NCBI GenBank assembly: GCA_015233825.1
Contig: JADGIS010000002.1
Span: forward strand, 1 to 52,472
DNA: 52,472 nt
DNA from: Erysipelotrichaceae bacterium RD49
Lineage (GTDB): Bacteria > Bacillota_I > Bacilli_A > Erysipelotrichales > Erysipelotrichaceae
Reading direction: 5' to 3'
The notes under the pieces are model-generated. The model had not been told where the DNA came from, searched no databases, and saw only the letters and a program-made list of their open reading frames with translations. Positions 44,656-52,472 of this stretch are shown piece after piece. Both the position numbers and the translations under genes were made by a program. The number at the start of each line of letters is the position of its first letter. Position 1 is the stretch's first letter.

Positions 44656-47600
44656 TTACTTTTTGGTTTTTCTTTTCTTTGCCATTAAGAATGAGCAGGC
44701 CAGAACAAGCGAGCCGGCGGCCGTAATGGACCATGCGCCATACCGGGTATCCACCCCTGTCTTGACACTCGATGAAACCGAACGTGTATCCGTTATGGAT
44801 TGAGAAGGGCTGGTGGATCGAGTTTGAATCTGGGAAATTGGCGTTGTTGGAGCCGGAGCTGCCGATGGTGTTGTGGTTAGGGATGGCGTTGTTTTGTTTT
44901 CAATCACCGGCTGATTTGCCGCTGGAACTGGTGTGCGCTCCCGCGGCTGGGATGGGGTTTCTGGATTTGTTGGCGGCGTGCTCTTTTCTTTCGATCTGAC
45001 TGTGTTGCTGGGCGTTTTGGGTTCTTCATCAGAAGATATGGCAGCTGTATTGTCCCAGGTCGTCTCTTTCGTGACTTCTGGAACTTTTACATCAAAAGCC
45101 GCGATCGCTGATTCGCTTGGTTTGAGTTCATCAATCAGCCACTCAATTTCATGGGCTGTAACAGAAACATGGAAATCCTCTGCCTTCTTTGGGCTGAGGA
45201 AAACTGCACTGTTTTCGACGTAGTGCATCGAGGCATTCAAATCACCACTGACGGGCTGAATTGGAATGGATTCGGTGATTCGTACGTGATGCTGGGTGCT
45301 CATCCCCGTATTTTCCGCCTTGAGATAGTAGCGTACAGTGTCATTTTCTTGAACCGCCAGTGGGGACAGCGACGCTTGTGTTGCTGTCGCCATTTCTTGA
45401 ATTGAAGGACTTTCAGAACCTGGCACAAGCTGCCATTTTCCAAGGCTCAGCGAACCAGCTGGATCAGGTTTGTCCGGCGTTACAGGCTGAACGGACGGTG
45501 TTTTTTGGTTATAGACCGTATTGCTCCTCATAAGCCCAATCGTCTTTGAACGAACGGCTGCCTGATTAGACCAGATTGTCTTTTCTTTAGGTTGCAAAAG
45601 ATTGACATCAAAGGCGACAACCACAGATTCATACGGCTCAAGCGAGTCAATGGTCCAGGTCAGCTGCGAACTGGAAACCGTTATCTTGGCTTTATCTTCT
45701 GAAGCCGCACGGACTCGGCCTTCTTTATCTTCCAAGCCGATCAACTGGGCCGAGTCTTTGATATAGGTCTGGCTGAGATCCGATGATTGATTCGAATTGC
45801 CAAAGACAATGACAGGGATGGAATCTATAATGGTCACATCGTTTTGTATACTGCTGGTATTGTTTGTGGCTTTGATAAAATAGCGCAGCGTTTTAGACGT
45901 TCCAAGTTCCAATGGCTTTTGCAAGTCATCCATTGTCGAGTCTATATATCCAGACTCCTTGGCAAGATCTGCAAAACCAGAATCTTTCAAACCATCAGCA
46001 ATCGTCTGTGATTTTTCAAGAGTCAGTGGATGGGTTTTGGGATTCGGGTCAGGTCCGGGCTTAGGGGTGTGCTGAACCGATTTGACAGGGTTGCTAGGGG
46101 TTTTGGGCGTTTCATCCGAAACAATTTCAGCCACGTTTTTCCAGGTTGTTTCCTGGGTAACTTCCGGGACTTGAACATCAAAGGCAGCAACCATGGTCTG
46201 GCCAGGGAGCAGTTCGTCCATCTGCCAGGTGATTTCAGCCGGGCTGACGGATAGCTGTTGCCCTTCTTGAGAGGCCGGAGCGACAAACTTTGCGCTGTCA
46301 GGAATATACAGCATGGCTTCCTTTTGGTCCCCGCTGATCGGCATAATCGGGATCGAGTCACTGATTTTGACATGATGCTGAGTAGTTTTACCAGTATTGG
46401 TAGCTTTTAAATAGTAACGCAGCGTATCCTTAGCTTTCACAACCAGAGGGGGATCCATGGCCTTTTGGGCCTTGGCCATTTCAGTTGTCGAGGGCTGTTC
46501 CTCCGTCGTTATCAGTCTTGCTTTTTCAAGACTTAAGGCACCAGGAGTCACAGGAGCTTGGGAAGGTGTTTTCTTGTTGCAGACTGTATTGCTTGAAGTC
46601 AAAGGGACAGTATGAGACTTCATTGTGGCCTGATTGGACCAAAGAATCGGTTGATCAATGGGATCTGGAAGTTCCACATCAAAGGCGGCGATGATTGATT
46701 CTTTTGGCTTGAGGCTTTCGATTATCCAGTCTATTTCCGTATCCGTGACTACAATTCGATCTGCCGAACCAGCCGAACGAATCTTTCCATTTTCATCTTC
46801 AACTCCAATTATCTGGGCAGTATTTTTGACATAGTTTTGGACGGGCTGCTTCTGTCCGGTATCGTTATACGCCTGGACTGGAATCGTATCTGTAATTGTA
46901 ATGTCCTGCTCAGTCTGGTTGCCTACATTGGTGGCTTTCAAAAAATAGCGAAGTTTTTTGGCCTTGTTTAAAGACAAGGGAGCCTCAAGAGTATCCTTTG
47001 TTGACTCTTCAAAGCCGGAGCCGGTTAAATGATCTGCAATGGCCTGACTTTTTTCGAGCGTGAGTTCATGACGAACGGGTGGATTCGGCATAATCTCTGG
47101 CCGATAGGCATCGCCGCCGCATTTTCCGACTGGAATGGTGAAATTCATATAACAAGATGAACCCGATTCTCCTCGTTCTGTATAGAAGAAGGTCAGACGG
47201 TATTTCGTTCCGTATTCTGGAAGCTTTGGCTTGGATGAATCATCGCTCAAGACCATCGCCGCTGCTGCTTCTGGCAGGGTTTGGTGGCTTAAATCAAAAT
47301 CAATTCCATCTACTTCCTGATCCTGGCTGTTCTTGATGGTGATATCTTTGATCTCCATCTTCGGGGCGATTTCGCTATCTTGTCCAGCTGTACTTGAGGC
47401 AGTTGTAATGGTTACCGTATAAGACTGATCTGGAACCAGGCTGCCGTTGATGTATGGACAAAGTTGATAGGTATAGCTTCCCGGCTCATCGAACGAGAAG
47501 GTATTAAATGAAAAATACCCATTATCAGCCAGTGTTGAAGTTGCATAGACCGTTCCATCAATATTCACTGCATCCAAACCGTTTCGAGCACCAGGAAGTG

Positions 47601-50322
47601 GAGCATCATTTTGCGCAGCTAACGCAACTTGAACACCTGCAAGATCCTTTGCTTCTACCTGTCCATAAATCGAGGTACCAACTGGTCTGTTTTCGATTGC
47701 CTTCCAGATATTGGTATACAGGCCCAAAGAAGAATGAACGCCGCCAATATCGGCAATCTTTTTGGTGGTACTGTCAATCCTATTGCCGTTGTCATCAACC
47801 TTGGATAAGAAGACATACATATCATCGTCACCATAAAAGAAGTAGCGCAGCGGGGCACAATAATCAGGAACCAGAAAGAAATCAACATCAAAATTCATTC
47901 CAAAATAGGAGTTATGGTCCTGGGCTAATTCTTCATGGCCGCGCGGCCAGTCACTGCGCGGCAAGGCTATATTCGCTCCACCCACCGGCCCATATTTGCG
48001 GTTGTCGTACTGAAAACTTCCCCCGCATTTTAAATCATGGGTATCCTGACCAAAGGTTGGAGCGGCATCCATCGGCCAGAAGTTATTGGAAACCATCTTG
48101 GCGTTTCCCACCTGCTCCATTTCTTCAAAAGTATCGAGATGGCTGGCGGAATCAATGACGCTGCCCTGCTGATCAAGCACATCATGAATGGTATACGTAC
48201 CGCCTGTCCGAGAAAACTTAAGCTGGAACTCATTGCTGGTAAAATCCGTTTTCCCAACCAGTCCGTTATTCGGAGTGAACAAATCCGGTGCTGCAATGCC
48301 CTCATTCCATTGCAGACGCGTATGAGCCTGGCCATTTTCATCGGTTTCTGTTTTTAAACCATCCGCCAATCCAAAGGCTGCATTGCCAACCGTTCCCTCA
48401 TTAAATGCGTTAATCTTATTTCCCTTCCATACACTATTCCCAAGTCTGACTCCGGTATTGTTGTTGCCAAAACTAAGCCGGACATCTGTTGATGTTTCTG
48501 GATCAAAGCCTTTGTAGTTGGCCACGCTATTAATACCAAGCCCGCTGTAGGCTGGGGATTTACAAATTGGAACTGAATCCTCTTTGTTGATAATCGTTGT
48601 TAAGTGATTCATCAAAATTGGTGCGTCTTTTTTGCAGATGGGACAGAAATCAGCATCTAGACTGCAGTGGCAAATCAAAGATTGCATATCGCTGCTGGCA
48701 AAATCCTGAGCAAGCAGGCTGTAATCAAGGATTGTTGATCCATAGGAGCCTTCGCAATCCCGCGGTGGAATCTCTACGGATGACCAGGACATGGCAGCCG
48801 ATGCATCGGTACACTCCATTCCTTCTGGAATCTGGTTTTGGAGATCCATGCTCACCGGCTGGTCGGTATAGTTACGCAGTTCCAGCTGATAATCCACTGT
48901 CGCTCCTTCTTCTACAGAAAGTGAAGCGGTTGTATACTCGCTTTCAGAAGGCGTCTTTTGACTCTTGATAATCGCATATTCCGGGTCTCCAACCAACACC
49001 GTGTTCGATCCCGCAATCAAATCCTTCTTGCTTCCATCCTTGTAAGCTCTCGCCTGGAGGAAAAAACCAGTGCTGGAAGGCTTGGCTTGGGCCAGTACTC
49101 CTTGCTCAGGCTCATCTGGCTTTTCATAGTGAATGGTGATGGTGCTCTGCTGCGCATTGGCGACCATTGTCAGTTCGTGGTTGGAAAAATCCAATCCCCA
49201 GGCTCCGCTGATTTCACTCCAGATTTTCCCATTGCTTGTATCGATGGTCATTGAATCTGGGAATTGAATGGAAATCGTTGGCTGAAAATAAGCTGGCGCA
49301 TCCATTGTCAGGGTCAGGGTCTGGCAAGCCGGATTGTCTTGGAGTGCAAACGTACTGAACTGCTCTGCTTTAACAGAACGCTGACTCGAATCGAATCCGT
49401 CAGTCATTGCAACCACTGTTTTTCCTTGCTCAAGCAGGTCATTCGATGTGGAGGAAGGATATGAGAGACCCCAATCCGGTTCATTACCATCTTTGAGATA
49501 TACGTTTCCATCGGAAATATCGTAGTCAAAGAAATTCACATCCTGCTTTGTCGTTTCTCCTTCAGTCGGGCAGAACACCAAGCGGATTCGTGTATCTTGC
49601 TGGATTAAGACAGTCCAAATCCCCTGACTGAGGCTGATTGTATGGTTTGATCCTTCAAATGAACCTGTATATAAATCGGGGTTTTGAGGATCATTGGTAA
49701 AGCGGACCTGGTCGCTGCAGATTCCACTGGACGTATCACTGGCTAAAACAAAGGCATTGTCTTCGCTCATCGGATTAGCCACCGGCTTTGACGTTCCCGG
49801 CTGCTGAATCCAGATTTCGCAAAGTCGATAATGATCATTGGTAGGGGAGCCTTCTTTCTTTTGGCTTTCAGGAATATCAACCCTGCTCATCGAACGCAGT
49901 GTATTCTTCGTAAAATAATCAGCCTGGGTATCATCAAATACTTTTTCCAAACTGCTCTCTATCGGAATTTTATTGTCTTTGAGCCGGACATACATGTCAT
50001 AGCCGCTTCTGCCATTCAAATCCTCCCATTCATCTTTCTGAATTCCGGTTCCATCCACGACGATCAAATCATCACTGCCGGCATCATTTCCATGCTGGAA
50101 CTGCAGCTGGGGGTCGTAATAATACTGTTCAATCGTATAGATGGGGTTTTCATCTGAAACGTCCGCTTTTCGATCTGTTGAAAATTCTTCTGAATTCACT
50201 TCAGAAAAATCTTCTGCAAAAACCGGAAGCGGCTGGCAAGCAATTATTCCATACGCAAACAGCTGCGAAATGGTCATGCCTGCTGCTGTAAGGGCGGCAA
50301 TCAGCCTGTCTTGAATCTTCAT
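44656..50322 (-). CDS. giant surface protein with fibro-slime-like region and four DUF11-type repeats
   Basis: An 1888-residue exported protein, the largest gene here. A signal peptide (residues 1-36, ending PVFA) is followed by a beta-rich N-terminal region of about 500 residues. A Cys motif, CHCSLDADFCPIC, lies near residue 555. A fibro-slime-like module spans about 640-880 (HNSYFGMNFDVDFFLVPD, YFFYGDDDMYVFL), then a pilin-like Ig segment near 960 (FDEPGSYTYQL). Four repeats of about 170-190 residues, ordered A-B-A'-B' (about 1085-1785), each carry LRYFLKATN- or VRYYLKAEN-like openings and an AAFDV ending. A Pro/Thr/Ser-rich stalk, a membrane helix and KKRKTKK tail finish it. The sorting motif is not LPxTG; SVKTG stands in its place. 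Start at ATG 50322 with GGAGG eight bases upstream. Confidence 0.9.
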   Translation of the reverse strand: MKIQDRLIAALTAAGMTISQLFAYGIIACQPLPVFAEDFSEVNSEEFSTDRKADVSDENPIYTIEQYYYDPQLQFQHGNDAGSDDLIVVDGTGIQKDEWEDLNGRSGYDMYVRLKDNKIPIESSLEKVFDDTQADYFTKNTLRSMSRVDIPESQKKEGSPTNDHYRLCEIWIQQPGTSKPVANPMSEDNAFVLASDTSSGICSDQVRFTNDPQNPDLYTGSFEGSNHTISLSQGIWTVLIQQDTRIRLVFCPTEGETTKQDVNFFDYDISDGNVYLKDGNEPDWGLSYPSSTSNDLLEQGKTVVAMTDGFDSSQRSVKAEQFSTFALQDNPACQTLTLTMDAPAYFQPTISIQFPDSMTIDTSNGKIWSEISGAWGLDFSNHELTMVANAQQSTITIHYEKPDEPEQGVLAQAKPSSTGFFLQARAYKDGSKKDLIAGSNTVLVGDPEYAIIKSQKTPSESEYTTASLSVEEGATVDYQLELRNYTDQPVSMDLQNQIPEGMECTDASAAMSWSSVEIPPRDCEGSYGSTILDYSLLAQDFASSDMQSLICHCSLDADFCPICKKDAPILMNHLTTIINKEDSVPICKSPAYSGLGINSVANYKGFDPETSTDVRLSFGNNNTGVRLGNSVWKGNKINAFNEGTVGNAAFGLADGLKTETDENGQAHTRLQWNEGIAAPDLFTPNNGLVGKTDFTSNEFQLKFSRTGGTYTIHDVLDQQGSVIDSASHLDTFEEMEQVGNAKMVSNNFWPMDAAPTFGQDTHDLKCGGSFQYDNRKYGPVGGANIALPRSDWPRGHEELAQDHNSYFGMNFDVDFFLVPDYCAPLRYFFYGDDDMYVFLSKVDDNGNRIDSTTKKIADIGGVHSSLGLYTNIWKAIENRPVGTSIYGQVEAKDLAGVQVALAAQNDAPLPGARNGLDAVNIDGTVYATSTLADNGYFSFNTFSFDEPGSYTYQLCPYINGSLVPDQSYTVTITTASSTAGQDSEIAPKMEIKDITIKNSQDQEVDGIDFDLSHQTLPEAAAAMVLSDDSSKPKLPEYGTKYRLTFFYTERGESGSSCYMNFTIPVGKCGGDAYRPEIMPNPPVRHELTLEKSQAIADHLTGSGFEESTKDTLEAPLSLNKAKKLRYFLKATNVGNQTEQDITITDTIPVQAYNDTGQKQPVQNYVKNTAQIIGVEDENGKIRSAGSADRIVVTDTEIDWIIESLKPKESIIAAFDVELPDPIDQPILWSNQATMKSHTVPLTSSNTVCNKKTPSQAPVTPGALSLEKARLITTEEQPSTTEMAKAQKAMDPPLVVKAKDTLRYYLKATNTGKTTQHHVKISDSIPIMPISGDQKEAMLYIPDSAKFVAPASQEGQQLSVSPAEITWQMDELLPGQTMVAAFDVQVPEVTQETTWKNVAEIVSDETPKTPSNPVKSVQHTPKPGPDPNPKTHPLTLEKSQTIADGLKDSGFADLAKESGYIDSTMDDLQKPLELGTSKTLRYFIKATNNTSSIQNDVTIIDSIPVIVFGNSNQSSDLSQTYIKDSAQLIGLEDKEGRVRAASEDKAKITVSSSQLTWTIDSLEPYESVVVAFDVNLLQPKEKTIWSNQAAVRSKTIGLMRSNTVYNQKTPSVQPVTPDKPDPAGSLSLGKWQLVPGSESPSIQEMATATQASLSPLAVQENDTVRYYLKAENTGMSTQHHVRITESIPIQPVSGDLNASMHYVENSAVFLSPKKAEDFHVSVTAHEIEWLIDELKPSESAIAAFDVKVPEVTKETTWDNTAAISSDEEPKTPSNTVRSKEKSTPPTNPETPSQPRERTPVPAANQPVIENKTTPSLTTTPSAAPAPTTPISQIQTRSTSPSQSITDTRSVSSSVKTGVDTRYGAWSITAAGSLVLACSFLMAKKRKTKK

Positions 50323-50892
50323 TTTCTTTTCCTCCAAAAAGTGAAGGAGAGCCAATATCCACTTTCGATCTGAATCGGAGGGGTTCATAGAGGGGATTTG
50401 ATCAATTTTGCGCACTTGAATCACATTTTAAATCTTTTAATATCCCATAATTCAACTTGCAAATCGGTATAGCTGTCGCTTCATCTTTCAAAGATAATTT
50501 TATTATCTATTTAGAGTTTGTTATATATATTTTTAGATTTCAACCGAAACAATCAGGGATTATTACCCTTTGGTTTTCGTTCGATTGTGCTATATCGATT
50601 TGAGTTTCTATGCTCTGTTTTCCTGTTCCAATCCGATTCAGATTCATCTTCAATCCCTTATTATGCGATATTTGAATATTCTGTAAACCCATAATCAGGC
50701 TTATCAAGCCGTTCTGTTTGACACGAATCCAGCTTTTTAAAGTCGAATATTACAACTTTAAACACCAGATCAATTAGGTTTCACTCATTAATTTCATCCC
50801 GTGTTGTCTCGATACGCCTGATTATTATGTGAAATTATGGTTATGGTGTATTTCCCATACTCCTTCTCTTTTCTCTCTCTTTTTTTCCATTC
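50323..50892. other. AT-rich upstream region of the surface-protein gene
   Basis: About 570 bases without a recognisable gene. A small palindrome AGATAAT-AAA-ATTATCT lies near 50491-50507. It should hold the surface-protein promoter; no known riboswitch, including a c-di-GMP type, was recognised. Confidence 0.45.
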
Positions 50893-50932
50893 AAAAACGA
50901 GGAAATTCAGTCTCATTCGATGAATTTCCTCG
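50893..50932 (-). terminator. terminator downstream of the GH1 remnant
   Basis: A perfect 12-bp stem (50898-50909 with 50921-50932) with an 11-base loop, followed by five T on the minus strand. It is probably the original terminator of the broken 6-phospho-beta-glucosidase gene. Confidence 0.8.
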
Positions 50933-51103
50933 TCAAGATCATGTTTCATTAGCGAATTACGAAGATGGAGAACAGGCCGCCTGTTTCGAAAAGCTGTCTT
51001 ATTGCCAGGACAGACTGCTCAAAGAGTGCTTAGAGAAAACGGCCTCCGGATTTTGAACGATAGTCTCGTCCAATTTCAACCTGGATTGGATTCTTTTTCT
51101 CGT

Positions 51104-51390
51104 TTAAGCATCCAAATCATTTTGGGCAATTACATTCTGGTACCAGTAGAAGCTATCTTTAGGATAGCGCTTCATATCTTTCAGATCTGTTTCTGTGCGG
51201 TTGACATAGACAAAACCATATCGTTTTTTATAGCCTTGATGCGTGCTGACCAAGTCAATAAACGACCAAGGACAGTATCCAATCAGCTCTACTCCATCTT
51301 GAATCGTAAGTCCAGCCTGCTGGAAGTGGCGCTGCAAATAATCGATCCGGTAATCATCATGGACGGAGCCATCTTCTTGTGAACTACTCG
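51104..51390 (-). pseudogene. 6-phospho-beta-glucosidase (GH1) C-terminal remnant
   Basis: The last 85-95 residues of a glycoside hydrolase family 1 enzyme that cleaves phosphorylated beta-glucosides after PTS uptake. Diagnostic segments are HDDYRIDYLQRHF, GVELIGYCPWSFIDLVS, KKRYGFVYVNR and the phospho-sugar enzyme ending KRYPKDSFYWYQNVI. The frame meets a stop exactly where the 21-bp near-palindrome at 51387-51407 begins, and no upstream part of the gene is found before the transposase. The rest was lost or displaced by the insertion event. An intact terminator follows. Confidence 0.88.
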
Positions 51391-51407
51391 GTCATTGAAT
51401 GGCCGAG
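51387..51407. repeat. 21-bp near-palindrome, right copy
   Basis: Identical, in the same orientation, to 173-193. It forms the breakpoint of the GH1 remnant and lies 160 bases from the end of the transposase gene. Confidence 0.75.
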
Positions 51408-51567
51408 CATCTAAAGAAAAGCAGAAACTCGTACCATGAAAACCGCTATAACCGCTATATTGGAAAGACAAACCGTTTAATCCGATAGATGCGACAGACA
51501 AAAGTGAGTTTATGGCGATTTGAAGACCTAATTGTTCATCTGTCACGATCGTTTCTTCACTACAGTT

Positions 51568-52472
51568 TTAATCACTTTGTGAATTTAAATCAAAATTCAC
51601 AAGTATACCTGTAAACACCAGTTGAAAAATAGATTCCAATACCTTTTTCGCATCTTCTTGCGCATATCTCAGGGCTCTTCTTACATTGATAGCTGTGATA
51701 GCCAGGAAATAACCCATTTTTTTGCGCAAAAAGCCCCTGTACGGAAGATTATCAATTTTTTGATTTCTTCTCAGCTGGCTTGGAATTGCCTCTCCGCCAT
51801 TCCTGAACCGGTAGTTTTCTTCGAACTCATCACTTCTGATCGTTCGCTGGATTTCTGCTCTTTGAATCATCTTCCTGGAGATATTGCCAGACCGAACTCT
51901 TTTGTGTTCCTTAAAAGGACAATTGCCACAAGCCGCGAAGGGACAGCCTTTACAAGTGGTGTTCTTGAAGTAGGAGACATGGTAGGATTCTGTTCTTTCA
52001 GAATACACAGCACGGTCTGCCTTCTTTCCGTTTGGACAGATAACAGTCTGTTCATCATCATCAATCACAAAGTCAGCCACTAAGTCTGGAGTTTCTTTGC
52101 CAGCCATCGCGGTTCCAATCAACTTGATTCCGTGCTGAGCAGCCTCATTGACGTTGTCTATACCCGCATAAGCTCCATCAACACATAGAGAGGTTGTATC
52201 TCCAGCTTCAGCCATCTTCTGGATTTCGTCCTTACAAAATTGGGAATCACTGTAGATGTTTGGCTGAAAATCAGCAGAGTCGATGAACTTTCTGTTTGTA
52301 TCTGTATCCACAGTTTCTGCGAAGTTGCCAACGAAACCCTGGTGTGTTTCACCTGCCTTTTTTCGAATGGTAGAGTCAGGTTCTGCAGGGTTATTCAGAG
52401 TGGTAGAAGTCAGAGTCTTTCCATCTCTGACCGATTCAAACGATCCATCCGGATTCAAGATGACCTGTTCAG
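51568..52472 (-). CDS. IS1182-family transposase, C-terminal part (runs off the window)
   Basis: The C-terminal 300 or so residues of a DDE transposase; the 5' end lies beyond the window. Visible features are the catalytic-domain segments ETHQGFVGNFAETVDT and LCVDGAYAGIDN (an Asp within DGAY). A Cys-rich insertion follows with ICPNGKKA, CKGCPFAACGNCPF and the YRFRNGGEA segment, typical of the DDE_Tnp_1_6 part of IS1182 members. The stop at 51568 is followed by about 160 bases to the 21-bp near-palindrome, which may mark the element end. Confidence 0.88.
   Translation of the reverse strand, partial: EQVILNPDGSFESVRDGKTLTSTTLNNPAEPDSTIRKKAGETHQGFVGNFAETVDTDTNRKFIDSADFQPNIYSDSQFCKDEIQKMAEAGDTTSLCVDGAYAGIDNVNEAAQHGIKLIGTAMAGKETPDLVADFVIDDDEQTVICPNGKKADRAVYSERTESYHVSYFKNTTCKGCPFAACGNCPFKEHKRVRSGNISRKMIQRAEIQRTIRSDEFEENYRFRNGGEAIPSQLRRNQKIDNLPYRGFLRKKMGYFLAITAINVRRALRYAQEDAKKVLESIFQLVFTGILVNFDLNSQSD

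Noticed and set aside
50323-50892. c-di-GMP riboswitch ahead of the surface-protein gene
   Set aside because: Looked for because fibro-slime genes often carry one, but the conserved GEMM segments are absent.

Overview
This window looks like a chromosomal segment of a low-to-moderate-GC Bacillota, most plausibly an Erysipelotrichia-type gut anaerobe. That placement is inferred from a one-polypeptide pyruvate:ferredoxin oxidoreductase, two tRNA-sensing T-box leaders, AAGGAGG-type ribosome binding sites, MerR/TetR/XRE regulators and a very large sorted surface protein. No rRNA, tRNA or CRISPR array was found. The window is flanked by transposon material: an IS21 IstA-like fragment at the left edge and an IS1182-type transposase running off the right edge. 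An identical 21-bp near-palindrome lies beside each.

Layout, left to right. 0.3-4.6 kb: IstA-like fragment, bidirectional terminator, nifJ. 5.5-9.8 kb: SseB-type protein, then a TetR regulator with two matching operators and a frameshifted ABC half-transporter. 9.9-14.6 kb: MerR regulator with a 19-bp-spacer promoter, SAM methyltransferase, pgi, then a PAP2-like/Nfu-like gene pair behind a structured leader. 14.7-19.0 kb: a large uncharacterised protein, an XRE-cupin regulator and an MBL-fold hydrolase. 19.35-19.5 kb: a free-standing small-RNA gene with an anti-Shine-Dalgarno segment. 19.6-25.3 kb: esterase, typA, a PHP histidinol-phosphatase gene interrupted by a 289-bp MITE-like element, a small unknown gene and a pyridoxal kinase. 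25.7-28.7 kb: valS under a Val T-box. 29-31.9 kb: NSS-family transporter and a class I/II aminotransferase.

32.4-35.65 kb: a three-gene ABC operon whose T-box appears to carry a UGG specifier, so it is called trpXYZ (tryptophan uptake). 36-39.8 kb: a SNF2-family helicase with an uncharacterised downstream gene. 40-41.9 kb: two broken genes, a fused hexulose-phosphate synthase/isomerase with a frameshift and a GNAT acetyltransferase with an in-frame TGA. 42.2-44.4 kb: xpaC-telA pair. 44.6-50.3 kb: an 1888-residue surface protein with a fibro-slime-like region and four repeats in A-B-A'-B' order. 51.1-52.5 kb: the 3' remnant of a 6-phospho-beta-glucosidase gene, then the transposase.

The core metabolic and translation genes (nifJ, pgi, typA, valS) look intact. 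The accessory genes show recent decay: ABC frameshift, MITE insertion, HPS-PHI frameshift, GNAT nonsense codon and GH1 remnant. The most original observations are the MITE insertion with an exact target duplication that restores the host frame on excision, the anti-SD small RNA, and the large repeat-built surface protein.
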